NCBI GenBank assembly: GCA_030549335.1
Contig: CM060195.1
Coordinates: 3,707,501-3,771,500, forward strand
Length of the DNA: 64,000 bases
Direction: 5' to 3'
Source: Pontederia crassipes
Lineage: Eukaryota; Streptophyta; Magnoliopsida; Commelinales; Pontederiaceae
A program made the translations under genes and the position numbers. Every line of letters begins with the position of its first letter. Within the stretch, counting starts at the first letter, position 1. Positions 48,401-60,434 of this stretch are shown here, one piece after another. The notes below the pieces were generated by a model. The model had not been told where the DNA came from. It saw only the letters and a list, made by a program, of their open reading frames with translations, and did no database searches.

Positions 48401-49309
48401 CCTAATCATCCCAACAACTTTTCTGTGCATCTTTTTTCAACTTTCACCAGTTTTCCCTGTTGGCTTTTTATCTCATAATTCAATGGGATCAAACAAGTCC
48501 TTGCAGTAAAGAAAGTCCTCCATCCTAGCTTTTCAAACTGAATAATTATTCGATGTCAGTTTGATCATCCCGTTGAAAATAATTATCCTCCATTTAATTC
48601 ACACAAAAGAAATCTCGATTAACCTCGTTCTGATACCACTTATTGAGAATTTAATTCCTTTTCTTATGTGTGAATTAAATAATATAAGCCAAGCACGATG
48701 CACAAGAAAATAATAATAGGCAAAAGAGACACCAAATTTATGTGGAAAAACCCTCCAATGAGAAGAAAAAAAACCACCGGGCAATCACAGAGCAATACCA
48801 CTAATTCAAGAATAGAGTACAACGTCTTTCGGGTTTTATCCAAACTCGAATAATAATAATTCACTGGAATAAATAATTCTTCTATGAAAAATACTGAAAT
48901 AACAGTAGAAATAATATCACATGATTACTACAATTCTCTGTAATTGTAGTATCAGCAAAACCTCAGAGATCCTCTCAATCTTGCTCTGTTCTTGATTCTT
49001 TGCTCTTCAAGAAGAAATCTTCTATCTTCTTTTTCAGTCATCTTCTCTCTCTTTTCTTTATCCGTTGACCAAAGAAAAATTCTTTTTCTTTTTCAATCAA
49101 CTCTAATCACAAGAAAAGAAAACAAAACTTTTTCTTTTTTTTTTCCCAAAGCTCTCGGCGGCTTCACAAAGAGAAGAAGAAAAATTATTCTTCACTAACT
49201 CGGCGGCTAACCAAATCAAGAAAGAGAAAACATACCTAGTTAATTAAGTTTAATTAACTTAAATAGATTTATCTTCTTAATAGATTGGATTAACTCCAAA
49301 GGCCCAACA
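45496..49309 (-). mobile_element. Ty1/copia Tnt1/Tork-like element lacking RT and RNase H, element E
   Basis: LTRs at 45496-46165 and 48641-49309 (about 670 bp each) bracket a 2.5-kb interior. The 5-bp target duplication TCCTA is perfect (45491-45495 and 49310-49314). The primer binding site AGTGGTATCAGAACGAGG abuts the 5' LTR on the minus strand, and the polypurine tract TGGAGGGGGAGAT abuts the 3' LTR. Gag, protease and integrase are present. The post-integrase linker is followed almost at once by the polypurine tract, so reverse transcriptase and RNase H are missing. It could only have moved with enzymes supplied in trans, unless the deletion came after insertion. Confidence 0.92.
46200..48290 (-). 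pseudogene. Copia gag-protease-integrase remnant of element E
   Basis: Gag at about 48275-47796 has KDGNSIAEHLSEFQEIVNQL and the zinc knuckle CYHCGKEGHIKRNC. Protease near 47700 has WIIDSGASHHAT. The GAG-pre-integrase segment is near 47360-47270. The integrase core includes LDLVHSDVCGPI and YFVTFIDDASRKL, then LRTDNGGEYTSQKFKEYC and HHNGIAEKMNRTI near 47000-46850. The linker RRSIRERHAFTRYPSSEY at about 46350 normally precedes RT, but RT is absent. Frameshifts and stops separate the domains. The order and motifs are closest to Tnt1-type elements. Confidence 0.9.
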
Positions 49310-49314
49310 TCCTA

Positions 49315-49976
49315 CATTTATCACCAAATAAGAATGATGACATTGGTAAAAATCAGGTAACTTTAACTTACAAAGCATTAATTCATACTTTGAGATGGAA
49401 AATGACATCACATATAGATGCACATCAATGCACTTCTCCATTGTAAAACAAAAAAAAATTGACATTTCTTTCATTTTTTTTTCAGAAATGAAATTACACG
49501 ATTAAGAGAGATAATTATATTACATGCAGACTGGAGAGAGAGAGAAGGTGGCCCTTGATCATATGCCTGGGGCTCGAGGGGTAAGGAAAGAAATTTAAAT
49601 CACCGCTTCTGCATCCCTAGTTCCCAATCCGACCACCTACAGTCGACCGAGCGACGTCGACAACCTGTGAAAATGTATACTGAGGATTACCGAAGGCCGA
49701 TCCCCCCACCTGCTACGAAAGTATACTTTCTCAACTTTCTCAATGTTTTCTAGAATGATGTTTTTTATTATCAATTAGATTGTTGTTAAAGTATTTTTTA
49801 ACTATTTTATTATGTTTTAATTACTGGTTGGACTGCAAACTGGTTGGTGCATCATTCGATGTCCAGTCCATTTTTAAAAACATTGGTTTTGATTGTATGC
49901 ATAATTTGAATATCAATGGACCAGTACGCAAAATCTGGCAATGGCAGGAGTTGATCCCTCAAACCGAGCTCTATCG
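49315..49976. other. Likely upstream region of the RH18 pseudogene; nothing else seen
   Basis: AT-rich sequence with a GC-richer patch at 49530-49720. No promoter element could be assigned with confidence, and no transposon protein is visible. Confidence 0.4.
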
Positions 49977-52900
49977 ATGACATGCTTCTCCAAACTGAAA
50001 TCCCCTCTCTCATAGCACATTGCCGAAGCATTAACTCTAGTTGGCTTCTGATTCTGCAAAATGGTTCAGGCCGCCACGACCCCCTTGCTTTGCCTTCACA
50101 AGGATGTAGCTGTCAGTACTGCTACCGGGTTAAGATTCTTCATCCCCTCGTCAAGATTCTCCGCCAGTGCCCTTCTCCTCGCAAAGCACACTTGGTGCTA
50201 AAAAATTATTTTCTTTACTTGTTTTCTGCTGAGATTTTCTTTCTTTTCCTTTTATGTCTTAATTATTGGTTGTTGTGGTTGTCAAATCACTTCAAGAAAA
50301 TATACTTAACAAGAAATTACTTGCTACAACTATTTGCGTGTTTAAACTAATATTCGAATGGCGTAAACCTTGATGTGGATGTAATTCTTTTTCATTCAGG
50401 TTATGGGCATGATTATCTCTCCAACAAGAGAACCATCCCAATGGAGCACCGCCATTTCTTTCTGTGTTCCAAATTTCAAATATGTTCTTCTTCTTGGAGC
50501 TGTAGATATCAAGACAGATATCAAGAAGATAGAAGATGCAGCTACAGACATGCTAGTAGGAACTACTAGGAAGCTGTATGACATAATGGAGCACCTTGGC
50601 ATGCTAGATTTCCGAGGTCTAGAGGTATCTCTTTGTGATATCGATTACCTTTCTTCTGTCATGGAAGTGCATTCTTGAATAGCTTTGCGATTATCCTCTC
50701 TGCAATTGGAATATTTGCAGATGTCTTTTGGAATGTCCTATTTAGTTTAGAAGCATTCTTTTGATGAACCATGGTCATATGAGCATTTTTAATGTTTCCG
50801 TGGTCTTTTTGCTTCAATATCTCCTGGCTATTTGCTTCAATAAGAGTTTGGATGACATTTTGATGCTTGAAGTCGTATGTTGGGAAGTGGTCTTGATGCA
50901 TTTTTTTTTTGTTTAGTAGGTGAATAGTACCTTTGACATTTGTTCAAATAATCATCTTTGACTTGGTGATTTATCCATTTTTTAGAAGGTGATTTAGACC
51001 ATATGGTGTTAATTTGACAAAACAGGTTCTGATCCTCAATGAGCCAGATATATAGACTGTTGGACATAGGGTTTCAGAAGCAAATTACTTCATTAATTCC
51101 ACAGTTACCTAAGCTTTGTGAGATTGGACTTTTCTCTGCTTGAAGAGATCAAGAGCAAGAATAAGAAATCTCGTGAGGGTTGAAGTCCAAACAGAAGTTA
51201 AAGGCATTGGGCAATCAACAATCATCATAAGAAATGGTCTCTTCCAAAATACCCTTAGGAACTTCATGTTTAGGAAAATGTGATGTTAATGTGCGTAATA
51301 TGGGTTTTGTGTATGTTATTACCAAATTAAGATTATCATCAAATTCACACATTAATTTTCATTATTGTCAAAATATGACATTTCTTCCTTAATTTTGGCA
51401 ATTCATATTTATGTTACAAACATTAGCAAGAAAGATACTAGGATGCATGGACAACTTTAGGAAGAAACTAAATATTGATTCAGGTAAGATGTTGTCTCAT
51501 AATGTAGCAAGTTGTCTACCCATCAATTATTTTGGGTTTTTTTTCGTTTATCTCCTTTGGACTATAGTCTATTTCCACTTGAACTCATTAATAAAGAAAT
51601 TAACCATTTATCTCTCCTAAATTGCAAAAGCTTTTTAGTTGTACCACAGTTGAGTTTTTCTGTTTTCTTTCTTTGATTTATTCAATTACAAATTTGCCAC
51701 TTAGAAAGTATAAGAAAATAACAAAATGTATTGTTTCTAAAGGTTGTGTTGATTATTGGGGAATCATTCTACCTCAGCTTGATGTTCTTAAAGGTCGTCC
51801 TATATACTTCCACTTAATGGAAAGATGAAACAGGTAAAAAGAAATTAATAGTTGTGATGGTCATTAATAGTTCATCTAGGGTCATTGAAAGAGTAGTACT
51901 CAGAGAAAATTCATAATTCATTTTGGAAGAGTTCCAGGGAGAAAGCCTTGGCATCTTTCACAAATCTTTCAAAGGGAGTTATTTTATGCACTATGTCTAA
52001 AATAGTATACAAAAGAATAATAAATCGAAAAGCATATCCAGATAATTGATAAGTGAAAAAGACCGGTTTTCATTTTTTAAGCATCTCATATATCTTAGAT
52101 AAAATAGTCACATGCGCTCTTTTATGTTTTATTTTTTTATTGAGGGGATAAACAGCAACGCATATACTTTGAAAAAAAATTAACTAACATTAGATAGTGG
52201 TTTCTGTCATTTATATATCCGAATAAAATAAAGCCAGAATATTTTCTACTAATTACTAGGCCCTGGCATTGGCGGTAAACAAAAAAAATTATTTCCAATT
52301 TTCAGATCTTAAATTTTCCGAATCATAGGATTCACCTGCAACATCCAATCAACCCCTATAGTACAGTGTTCAAGAAGCATTTCTCTTGCAGTATGATCCC
52401 CCACAAGATCCCAATGTGTTTATACATAGGATTGGTCAGACTGAATGAGTAAGAAGACAAAGTAGTGCTGTTGTGTTTGTCCTACCCAAGGTTTTGCTCC
52501 CAACTTTATGGCTCTCAAAGTGGAAGTTTTCAATATAATTTCTTCATCCATTTTTAAACTGATTTTTTTTTTTTGTACAGAAGGATGCTTATGTGGAGTT
52601 CCTGCATTTAAAAAGGGTGCCCCTGAAAGAGAGAGTTCAGACAAGTGATCCGTTTAGGCAAGATTAACAAATCTCAGATTATTTGATCATGGTTATGTCA
52701 ACTTCCATTATTTGCTATCTGTTACATTTCATAAGTTGATATGTTTATTTACATCATACTATGGGCATATGAATTTGATGAAGAAGTAATTTGATCAACT
52801 AATAACAATTAAGAAGCTTGCCAATATTACTACTAGCACAAAGTATGGTGTGGATTGTTTGTAGACAAAAGAACATTATTCTTATGGGTTCAATGTTTGT

Positions 52901-54040
52901 GTGAACTGATTATTTGCTGACATTGTATGAGATTTAATTTTGATAATCAAATTTTAAATCTAGAGTTGTGATTCATTATTATAATTATTCATATGTGGAT
53001 GATTTATATATGGGTGGTGGAATTCCTTATATTGATAGTTCTCATCATGAAGTACAATAGCAAATTACTATGATTAAGCTTCATGCAATGTATGGATAGT
53101 TGGTTTACTCATACATCTATTCCTTATTCTTATATGCAATTCCGCGCTTTTTTGCTTTATTATGGAATTTCTTTTGCATATTTTTTTAAAAAAAATGCCC
53201 CTCACGACTTCTTTTCTTCTAAATTTATTGGCATGTTTGCAAGGAAAGTAAGTTATTATTGGAAAATAAAGCATATCTCAGTGTACACAGAGTCTAATTG
53301 CTTCAAATGACTAAAACAATGCATGTTGCACTTCTATATTGCAGAGGGATCAATTTTATTTCCAACTCCATACTTTTCTACCTCATTTAAAAATCCAAAA
53401 ATGCCCTTGCTATAGATAAGATCTGCTGCTAAAAAAAGACTGATATTATGGAATGGGGCATCAAAGTGTTTGTCTCACTCATGCATATAAAGGACACCAT
53501 TGTTCATACATCTTCATTTCTGGGTCATACATTTCTAGCGAAAGAGTTTGTCCACTCATGCAAATCGTCAGCTTCTAATCAACGCCTGTGCAGGTTGAAA
53601 GAGCTTGAGATTGGGAAATTTGCCATGTGATATGGTTTGTTACAGATCCCCTCAATTCCAGAGGTGAAGAAGCATCACTCACTTTTCATTGATGGTTTTT
53701 TCTCCAGCAATTGATACTATTGTGACACAGATTAAGTACAAGTAAGGCTTACATGTATATTATGAATAATTACATTCAGTATTGTGCAAGATTCTTCTTT
53801 ACTACAGATTTTCATTATTTTCTGACAGACATCATCTTTTCCCCATTCATCAAATTAACTTTTGGAATCATTGGTTATTAATCTCTATATGGAATTTGTT
53901 TCATTGCCTACTTATTATCATCCTGTTTTGAGTAGAGTTAAAACTCGGGAGAAACAAGGAAAGGAGATGTTACAGAAGAAGAAAAAAGTCCCAAAGGATT
54001 CTAATTAAGCCTGAGAGGAAAAAAGTCACATATTGTATTC

Positions 54041-54397
54041 TGTTAGAGAATGTGTAGTGTCGTCGTCGCATCTTGTACTCTGGTCAGCTCCTTCGTTAGA
54101 CTTGCAGAATCATAAAACGAGTGTTTGGTGTATCGTGTCTTTGTAGCAGTGTCATGTCATTCTGTTTCTTGTAGCAGTTTATTTTGCAATAGAAAAGCTC
54201 CTTTTGCTTTCTTCTCTCTTCCATCTTCAAGATGTGAACTGTAATCCGGCTTAGTGTAGTTGTAATCCGGTTTCTTTTGCAATAGAAAAGCTCCTTTTGT
54301 TGTCTTCTCTCTTCCATCTTCCCTTCCAAGCTTTGCCTTTTTCCATATTTTCCGGTGTGTCTCAGATCAGCAAGATGTGAACTCACATATCTTGACA
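54041..54397 (+). repeat. 5' LTR of element F, rearranged
   Basis: Contains a partial internal duplication: TTTTGCAATAGAAAAGCTCC occurs twice (about 54182 and 54280). The segment that carries TATAAATAGG in the 3' LTR is missing here, so this LTR seems to lack its TATA box. Confidence 0.8.
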
Positions 54398-55741
54398 CAG
54401 TATCAGAGCCGAGTTATCGGTGATCCACCTGAGCTCCACATCATCGCGTGCCGCCGAATTTGGAGTCTTGCCGGCGTTCATGGCTCCTAAAAGTCTGGGA
54501 GACGTAGATCTGGCCGGATCCGCTTTGCACATGCCGTTAGGTTTTTTTTCCTTCATTCTTTTTGGATCTTCTTCTTCGATTTTGTCTGATCCTCATCTTC
54601 TCATCTGTTCTATGTTTTTTGTTCTTTGCGATCGATCGAGTGTTCTTTCCTCTTCTACGTTTTCTCTCCGTTCCATTCGCCGAACGAGTTGTCTCGTCGA
54701 ATTTGGGACATTTCTCGGTGGCGATCACCGATTGATTTCCCAGCGTTGTCGTCAGAAGGGTAGGAGCCTTTTCTCCTTGCTACGTTATCGGCGTTTCTCC
54801 GGTGTTGTCGTCGGATGCTTTCGGTGGCAATCGCCGAATTGAAGCTTAACCTCCGTGCCATCGTCATTGTGATGATTGGATATGTTTTTCTCTGTTTTTT
54901 ACAATCATCTCCGTTGTCTTTCGGATCTTTTCTTAGTTCTTAGTTGTAGAGTTAGTGTTTGTTCTTTTCTTCTTTGCTTTCGTCCATTTCTGATCTCCAC
55001 TTAGATCTTCATTTCTTGATCTTGTTTCCATCTCCCGTCGCACAGTCGGTTGTCCGTTGTGCATCGTCCTCTTAGCAAGTGTTTGTCTCTAGCTTCTGCA
55101 ACATTCACTCTCATTTACAGTGATGGTTTCTGGCCGTGACCGCACCATCATCTCCAGATGTTGCAAACTGTCGAGCCTTTTCTCTACAGGAGTTTCTAAT
55201 GCTACCAACGGATGCCCTAGGGGAGTACTGACGTGTTCGACAAACTGCGTCTGTGATTTTCTTTTGCAATCTCGACGATTCCTGCTACCGTCATGTGATT
55301 TTGGCGCCATGTGTTCTTCAAGTCGTCTCCTCTCCGCGAGGGCGCGTCAATGTTCTCTGGCTTCTGTTGCAATCGACAACGTCCAGGAAATTTGTCTTCG
55401 CCTATTCTTCTTGGCGAATCTCTGATCATGGTTGTCAGGTGTTTGATGAATGAGCTGCTGCCGAGAAGCTTCTATTCGTGCACTGATAGTTGTCTCCAAC
55501 TGTTGTGCGTGTCTTCATGACATTCATGGAGTTTGCATGGAGTTATGCTTTTGTTGCTGAAGTGTTACTGCATCCATGGATTATTTTACTATCATCAAGC
55601 TGAGTTGAGCTGAAGGCTATTGATTGTTCTATATGTTATCGGATACTCAGCCACTACTGTGATCTTGTTAATGGTCGACCAGCAAGTGTACTCTTCGATG
55701 GCATCTCCAGCTGATGATGTCGCAAGCTGCCATGCATTGCA

Positions 55742-57640
55742 TGTCACGACCCCGGTTTAACTCACGAATTAAACTAGAGTTTGCGATTCATTACGGACGA
55801 TCAAATAAAATTATAAAGAAATGTGAAAACGTGATGTAATTTACTCTTCCTTTTACAACACAAGAGTAAAAATATATATCATTAAAAAATTACACAATAT
55901 GTGATCATTTCAGAGCAAACTGATACTCCTTAAGTCGTACATTTTATAAAATAAATTTATTTTCGTTACAACTTATTTTGACAAAAATAATAAACTCGAC
56001 CAACTCTCTCGACATCCTAACAAAAGGACACGAGAATAACAACTCCCCTCAATACCTTTACATCGAAAGAGTTATTGCTGCTAAGATTATGAGCTCGCTC
56101 AATCCAAGAAGCTATACTGATATGAAAAATATTATAAACAACATTATGAGCAAAAATAGCTCAGTAAGTTGATAACTCATAGCCTATGTGTTATCAACTA
56201 AACAATTCATAGTGACATAGAAAAGCATGCAATAATCATAATAGCAAAATAGATATTTTAATATATGTGATAATTACGTATATAACATACTAATAAGAAG
56301 CATCACACTCAACTTGCAATCAAAATCATATAAATTATATCGAACATATGCATGCAAATGCAACACTCTTATATGAATGCACGAATCACCAACTGGCCAG
56401 TGGTCGGTAGGTGAATTCTAGAAGTGGCTCCCATCGTGATCGACGATGTAGCACTTAGCTCCATTCTACCTCATCCCTTTCAGGGAACAATCATATAGCG
56501 ATAGATGGATTCTAGAGGTGGCCCCTACGGATTCTAGAGGTGGCCTCCATCGTGACTACCCACGATGTGGCACTTAGCTCCGCATGGTACTTAGCTCCAG
56601 TCTATGTCATCCCATATTTGGAGAACAAAAATGATGCATTGGATTCTAAAGGTGGCTCCCATCGTGATCAGCGATGTAGCACTTAGCTCCAACCATCATA
56701 CATGCAATGCAGGCAGATGCAGATGCATGATTCATCATATAACAATTGTATCTCAATATCAGAAGATGAATCATATCAGTTATCATTTCAAACGGAACAA
56801 TATTGCACTTCTCGTAATCCATTCATATCATATCACATATGCTTTTCAAATGTGCAATCATACAATCATTCATATATATTTTTCATGGTTGCATTTCTTG
56901 AAACTAATTCATAACTTATCCAAAATATATTCGATACATATAACAGTCGATGTCACACCGAATTCAAAAGAGGTGAATACATAGGGTAAGAGAAATCAAC
57001 CTACCTATAAGAGCTACCGAAATGTTTTTCCTTTCCTTTTTCACCACTTTACTCTTCTACTCCTTTAATGATCTTCCTTCTCGAATTTCCTTCAACGTCC
57101 ATGAAAGGAGTCATCGTCTGAAATTTTTTGTGTTTTGTCTAGAGAGAAGGATAAGATCATACGAATTTTTTCAGATTTTTATCACTTTAATAGGTCGGTT
57201 GGAAAAATAGTCTAAGCATGAGGTGGCAGCTTGCATGTCAAGAGTTGAAATTCTTATCCAATTAAAATTTAACATTTAAAAATCATTAATTTCATCCCTA
57301 ATTGATATTAATTAATATAATATAATCCATGCAATTTATTCACATATTTATATATTAATTTTTGTTAGACACACATATATGTTTTCATATGTCACTTGGC
57401 GATATTTGATTGGTCCACTAGACTTAAATCCAATCTTAACAAATCACATACATAGTTAACCATAAGAAAATATGCTTTATCATAATATGATTATTAATCA
57501 TACTTTAGTACTTTAGTTAAATTTTATGAATTCTTATTATATCACTACGTGACATGACAACATAGACTACACCACATATATTCAATTGATTATAGCCATA
57601 TAATATAAAATCCAATATGGATTAGATCATGGATATTACA
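55742..57640 (-). mobile_element. LTR D, same gypsy-type family as LTR B, nested in element F
   Basis: Starts TGTCACGACCCCGG and ends GGATATTACA, followed by TTCTACCCTCC and TTTATCCTCG, the minus-strand polypurine-side motif. Shared with LTR B are the block CAACTGGCCAGTGGTCGGTAGG and the repeated GATGTAGCACTTAGCTCC units (56430-56700). It is shorter than LTR B (1.9 against 3.0 kb). The preceding TTGCA (55737-55741) also follows the TRIM array at 59376-59380. Confidence 0.78.
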
Positions 57641-58206
57641 TTCTACCCTCCTTAAAAAAAATTTTATCCTCGAAATTTAAAATATCATATTAATCACTTA
57701 AATATATATTTTGATCATATATCACGTATCCGATTTGCCTTGTAGCTTTTTGAATATCATAATACTTCACACCTCTATGAAGAGTTTACTGTAAATCATA
57801 GAACTTAAGCTTTTCCATTCAATTCATTATCATATTATTTTCTATGTGACATTTGTTCTTATAGCTTCACATATTGAATCACATGCGATGGGTCATGATC
57901 ATCTTTTCTTGACATGGATTCATAAAATGGACAATATATAAGGCACTCTCTGTTGTGCAACTTACTTTTGGCTGCCGAGAGCTCTCTTTCAATTTCTCTT
58001 CTCTTGATTTCTGTTTAGGGTTTGTACTTCTCCAGATCTCGTCCTCTAATCTCTGAAATTATGTAACTGCAAGTGCTTTTCTGGTTTGGATCCTTGTACG
58101 TGATGATCTCTTCTTGTTTTCCCCTTGGATCTTTTTCAACACTTGGCGATCTGAAGCCTTATTTCGTCCTCTGCATGTTGGTTTGTAGCTGCTGCTATTG
58201 GCTAGG
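57641..58206. other. Spacer between LTR D and the TRIM array; no gene seen
   Basis: The first part is presumed interior of the LTR D element. An ATATATAAGG box near 57935, followed by a CT-rich stretch and a GTTTAGGGTTT motif, resembles a plant promoter and leader or another LTR, but no coding sequence follows. Confidence 0.4.
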
Positions 58207-59375
58207 TGCATGAGGCATGCCTTGGATTAGTCTCACATGCATAAGTCACGGGAGAGAGACTGGGTATATATGAAAGCATGTCCTTCACTGAGTGTGACGC
58301 ATTTTGAGAAAACCATGCGGGCCGAGGCCTAGAGCGGACAATATCACATGCTAGTGGGGAATGTTACATATGATATCAGAGCACTCCGCGTGGACCTCTA
58401 TGCATGGTGGAGTGCGATCGTTGAGTCCCCTAAGGGGGGAAGGGTGCATGGGGCATGCCTTGGATTAGTCCCACATGCACAAGTCACGGGAGAGATGCTG
58501 GGCATATATGGGAATATGCCATTCACTAAGTGTGACGCGTTAGAAAACTATGAGCCCAGGGAGGGGCAGAGTGGACAGTATCATGCTGAGTATAGAGACC
58601 CCATGGGGCAATGAGCCACTGCGCTACTCTGATACTAGATGACGCATTTTGAGAAAACCGTGCGGGCCGAGGCCCAGAGCGGATAATATCACACGCTGTG
58701 AGGAATGTTACATATGGTATCAAAGCCACTCTGCGTGGACCTCTGTGCATGATGGGGTGCGATCACTCAACGAGGGCGTTGAGTCCCCTAAGGGGGGAAG
58801 GATGCATGGGGCATGCCTTGGATTAGTCCCACATGCATAAGTCACGGGAGAGATGCTGGGTATATATGGGAGCATGTCCTTCATTAGGTGTGACGCGTTT
58901 TGAGAAAACCGTGCGGGTCGAGGTCCAAAGCGGACAATATCACACGCTAGTGGAGAATGTTACATATGAGGCATGCCTTGGATTAGTCCCACATGCATAA
59001 GTCACGGGAGAGATGCTGGGTATATATGGGAGCATGTCCTTCGCTGGGTGTGACGCATTTTGAGAAAATCGTGCGGGCCGAGACCCAGAGCGGATAATAT
59101 CACACGCTAGTGTGGAATGTTACATATGGTATCAGAGCCACTCCGCGTGGACCTCTGTGCATGGTGGGGTGCGATCACTCAACGAGTGCGTTGAGTCCCC
59201 TAAGGGGGGAAGGATGCATGAGGCATGCCTTGTATTAGTCCCACATGCATAAGTCACGGAAGAGTGCTGGGTATATATGGGAGCATGTCCTTCGCTGGGT
59301 GTGACGCGTTTTGAGAAAACCGTGCGGGCATAGGCCCAGAGCGGACAATATCACACGATAGTGAAGAATGTTACA
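58207..59375 (+). mobile_element. Tandem TRIM array: five LTRs sharing internal segments
   Basis: A unit of about 160 bp starting TGCATG(A/G)GGCATGCC and ending (G)GAATGTTACA occurs at 58207-58368, 58445-58712, 58803-58964, about 58965-59124 and 59215-59375. Three internal segments (58369-58444, 58713-58802, 59125-59214) start TATGGTATCAGAGCC or a close variant, the initiator-Met primer binding site. They end CCCCTAAGGGGGGAAGG, a polypurine tract. That is the minimal layout of a terminal-repeat retrotransposon in miniature. The second LTR carries an extra segment of about 110 bp, and the third and fourth are fused without an internal part. No coding sequence. Confidence 0.88.
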
Positions 59376-59490
59376 TTGCAGGTGTTCGACGAATTGCTCT
59401 AGTTGTCTCTGCTTTGCAGCCTCGACGAGACGACCAAAATCTTCAAGTTGTCGCCGTCCAAGCTTCTTTCCAGTCTCAACTTGAGGGGGC

Positions 59491-59799
59491 TGTTAGAGAA
59501 TGTGTAGCGTCGTCATCGCATCTTGTACTCTGATCAGCTCCTTCATCGGACTTGCATAATCATAAAACGAGTGTTTGGTGTATCGTGTCTTTCTAGCAGG
59601 GTCAAGCCGTTTTGTTTCTTGTAGCAGTTTATTTTTAGTATAAATAGGTGTCTTAGCATAGTTGTAATCCGGCTTCTTTTGCAATAGAAAGGATAGGTTG
59701 TTTTCTTCTCTCTTCCATCTTCCCTTCCGAGTTTCGCCCTTTTTCCATATTTTCCGGTGTGTCTCAGATCAGGAAGATATGAGCTCACATATCCTGACA
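59491..59799 (+). repeat. 3' LTR of element F
   Basis: Starts TGTTAGAGAATG right after the polypurine tract and ends ATATCCTGACA. It has a TATA box (TATAAATAGG, near 59640) and lacks the internal duplication of its partner. Confidence 0.88.
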
Positions 59800-59917
59800 T
59801 ATTCTTATTGTAACAAGGAAGCAAACTAGAAAACATCACCATGCGGATCAGATAAAAGACGAGGAGGAGGAGTTGGAATAGGATTGGTTCCTCAGGAAAC
59901 TAAAACGGCGACTAATT

Positions 59918-60434
59918 AATGAAAAATGACTATGAAAAATTTATGGTTCTAGCAAAATTTGAACAAAGCTTGTCTGGAAATGGCATTGTTGACAAAGACT
60001 CCGACAAACGAGTATTCTAATTTACTCTACATATCCTTGTATAGTATATATTTCGTGGTTACTTGTATTCATACGTACTCAATAAAAAAGTAATTTTAAA
60101 AATTTGTACTCCACTCATACGTACGGTTTAGGATACACCATGTCAAAAATTTATCAGATAAAAATAAATGATTGATAATGTTGGAAGCATTGACACTAGA
60201 GAATATGGAGTATATATAAAATAAAGAAAATAAAATAAATCTAGTTTTACAGTACATTTTTCCATGTCTCCATTTAACATGAGCAAACAAATAGATGATA
60301 GAGAGAAGTCGCCTCAAGAAAGAAAGTTATTAACATCTCTTTATTTAGACATTACCTAAATTTTATAGAAAGCGAACAACTGACTTGTGGGAGCCTAGAC
60401 ATCATATAGATATCCTTTTAAAAAAAGTGGACAA
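59918..60434. other. No gene seen; AT-rich spacer before the LINE
   Basis: Downstream of the last RH18 pseudogene exon. The minus-strand frame at 60096-60317 has no recognisable domain. Confidence 0.4.

Larger units (their letters stand above)
54041..59799 (+). mobile_element. Non-autonomous LTR retrotransposon, element F, with nested insertions
   Basis: LTRs at 54041-54397 and 59491-59799 both start TGTTAGAGAATGTG and end TGACA, with target duplication TATTC (54036-54040 and 59800-59804). A primer binding site (GTATCAGAGCC) follows the left LTR, and the polypurine tract CTTGAGGGGG precedes the right. After removing the nested block 55742-59380, the interior is about 1.45 kb without gag or pol, so it depended on helpers. 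It sits in the last coding exon of the RH18 pseudogene. Confidence 0.9.
49977..59917 (+). pseudogene. RH18: DEAD-box RNA helicase pseudogene (RH18 / Spb4 / DDX55 type), intron-bearing, split by an LTR element
   Basis: Exon-like pieces keep family order and splice signals. 49977-50194 has FSKLKSPLS, VQAATTPLLCLHKDVAV and a broken motif I (STATG, then frame loss). 50400-50624 has MGMIISPTRE and KIEDAATDMLVGTTRKLYDIM. 51026-51205 has VLILNEPD in place of the DEAD box, then a frameshift, [14 protein letters not shown] and RNLVRVEV. About 51690-51833 has VDYWGIILPQL. 52392-52490 has YDPPQDPNVFIHRIGQTE, the motif VI region, then a stop. 52581-52667 has KDAYVEFLHLKRVPLKER. 53445-53640 has HAYKGHHCSYIF and LKELEIGKF. 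The C-terminal tail REKQGKEML and KPERKK runs to 54040 and resumes at 59805 with RKQTRK and LRKLKRR. In yeast and animals this family assists 60S ribosomal subunit assembly. Because introns are kept it is not a retrocopy. The functional copy must lie elsewhere, or the gene was lost. Confidence 0.88.

Noticed and set aside
58207-59375. Regular repeats with spacers resembling a CRISPR-type layout
   Set aside because: Units are LTR-sized with primer site and polypurine tract between them, in a plant genome, so a TRIM array explains them.
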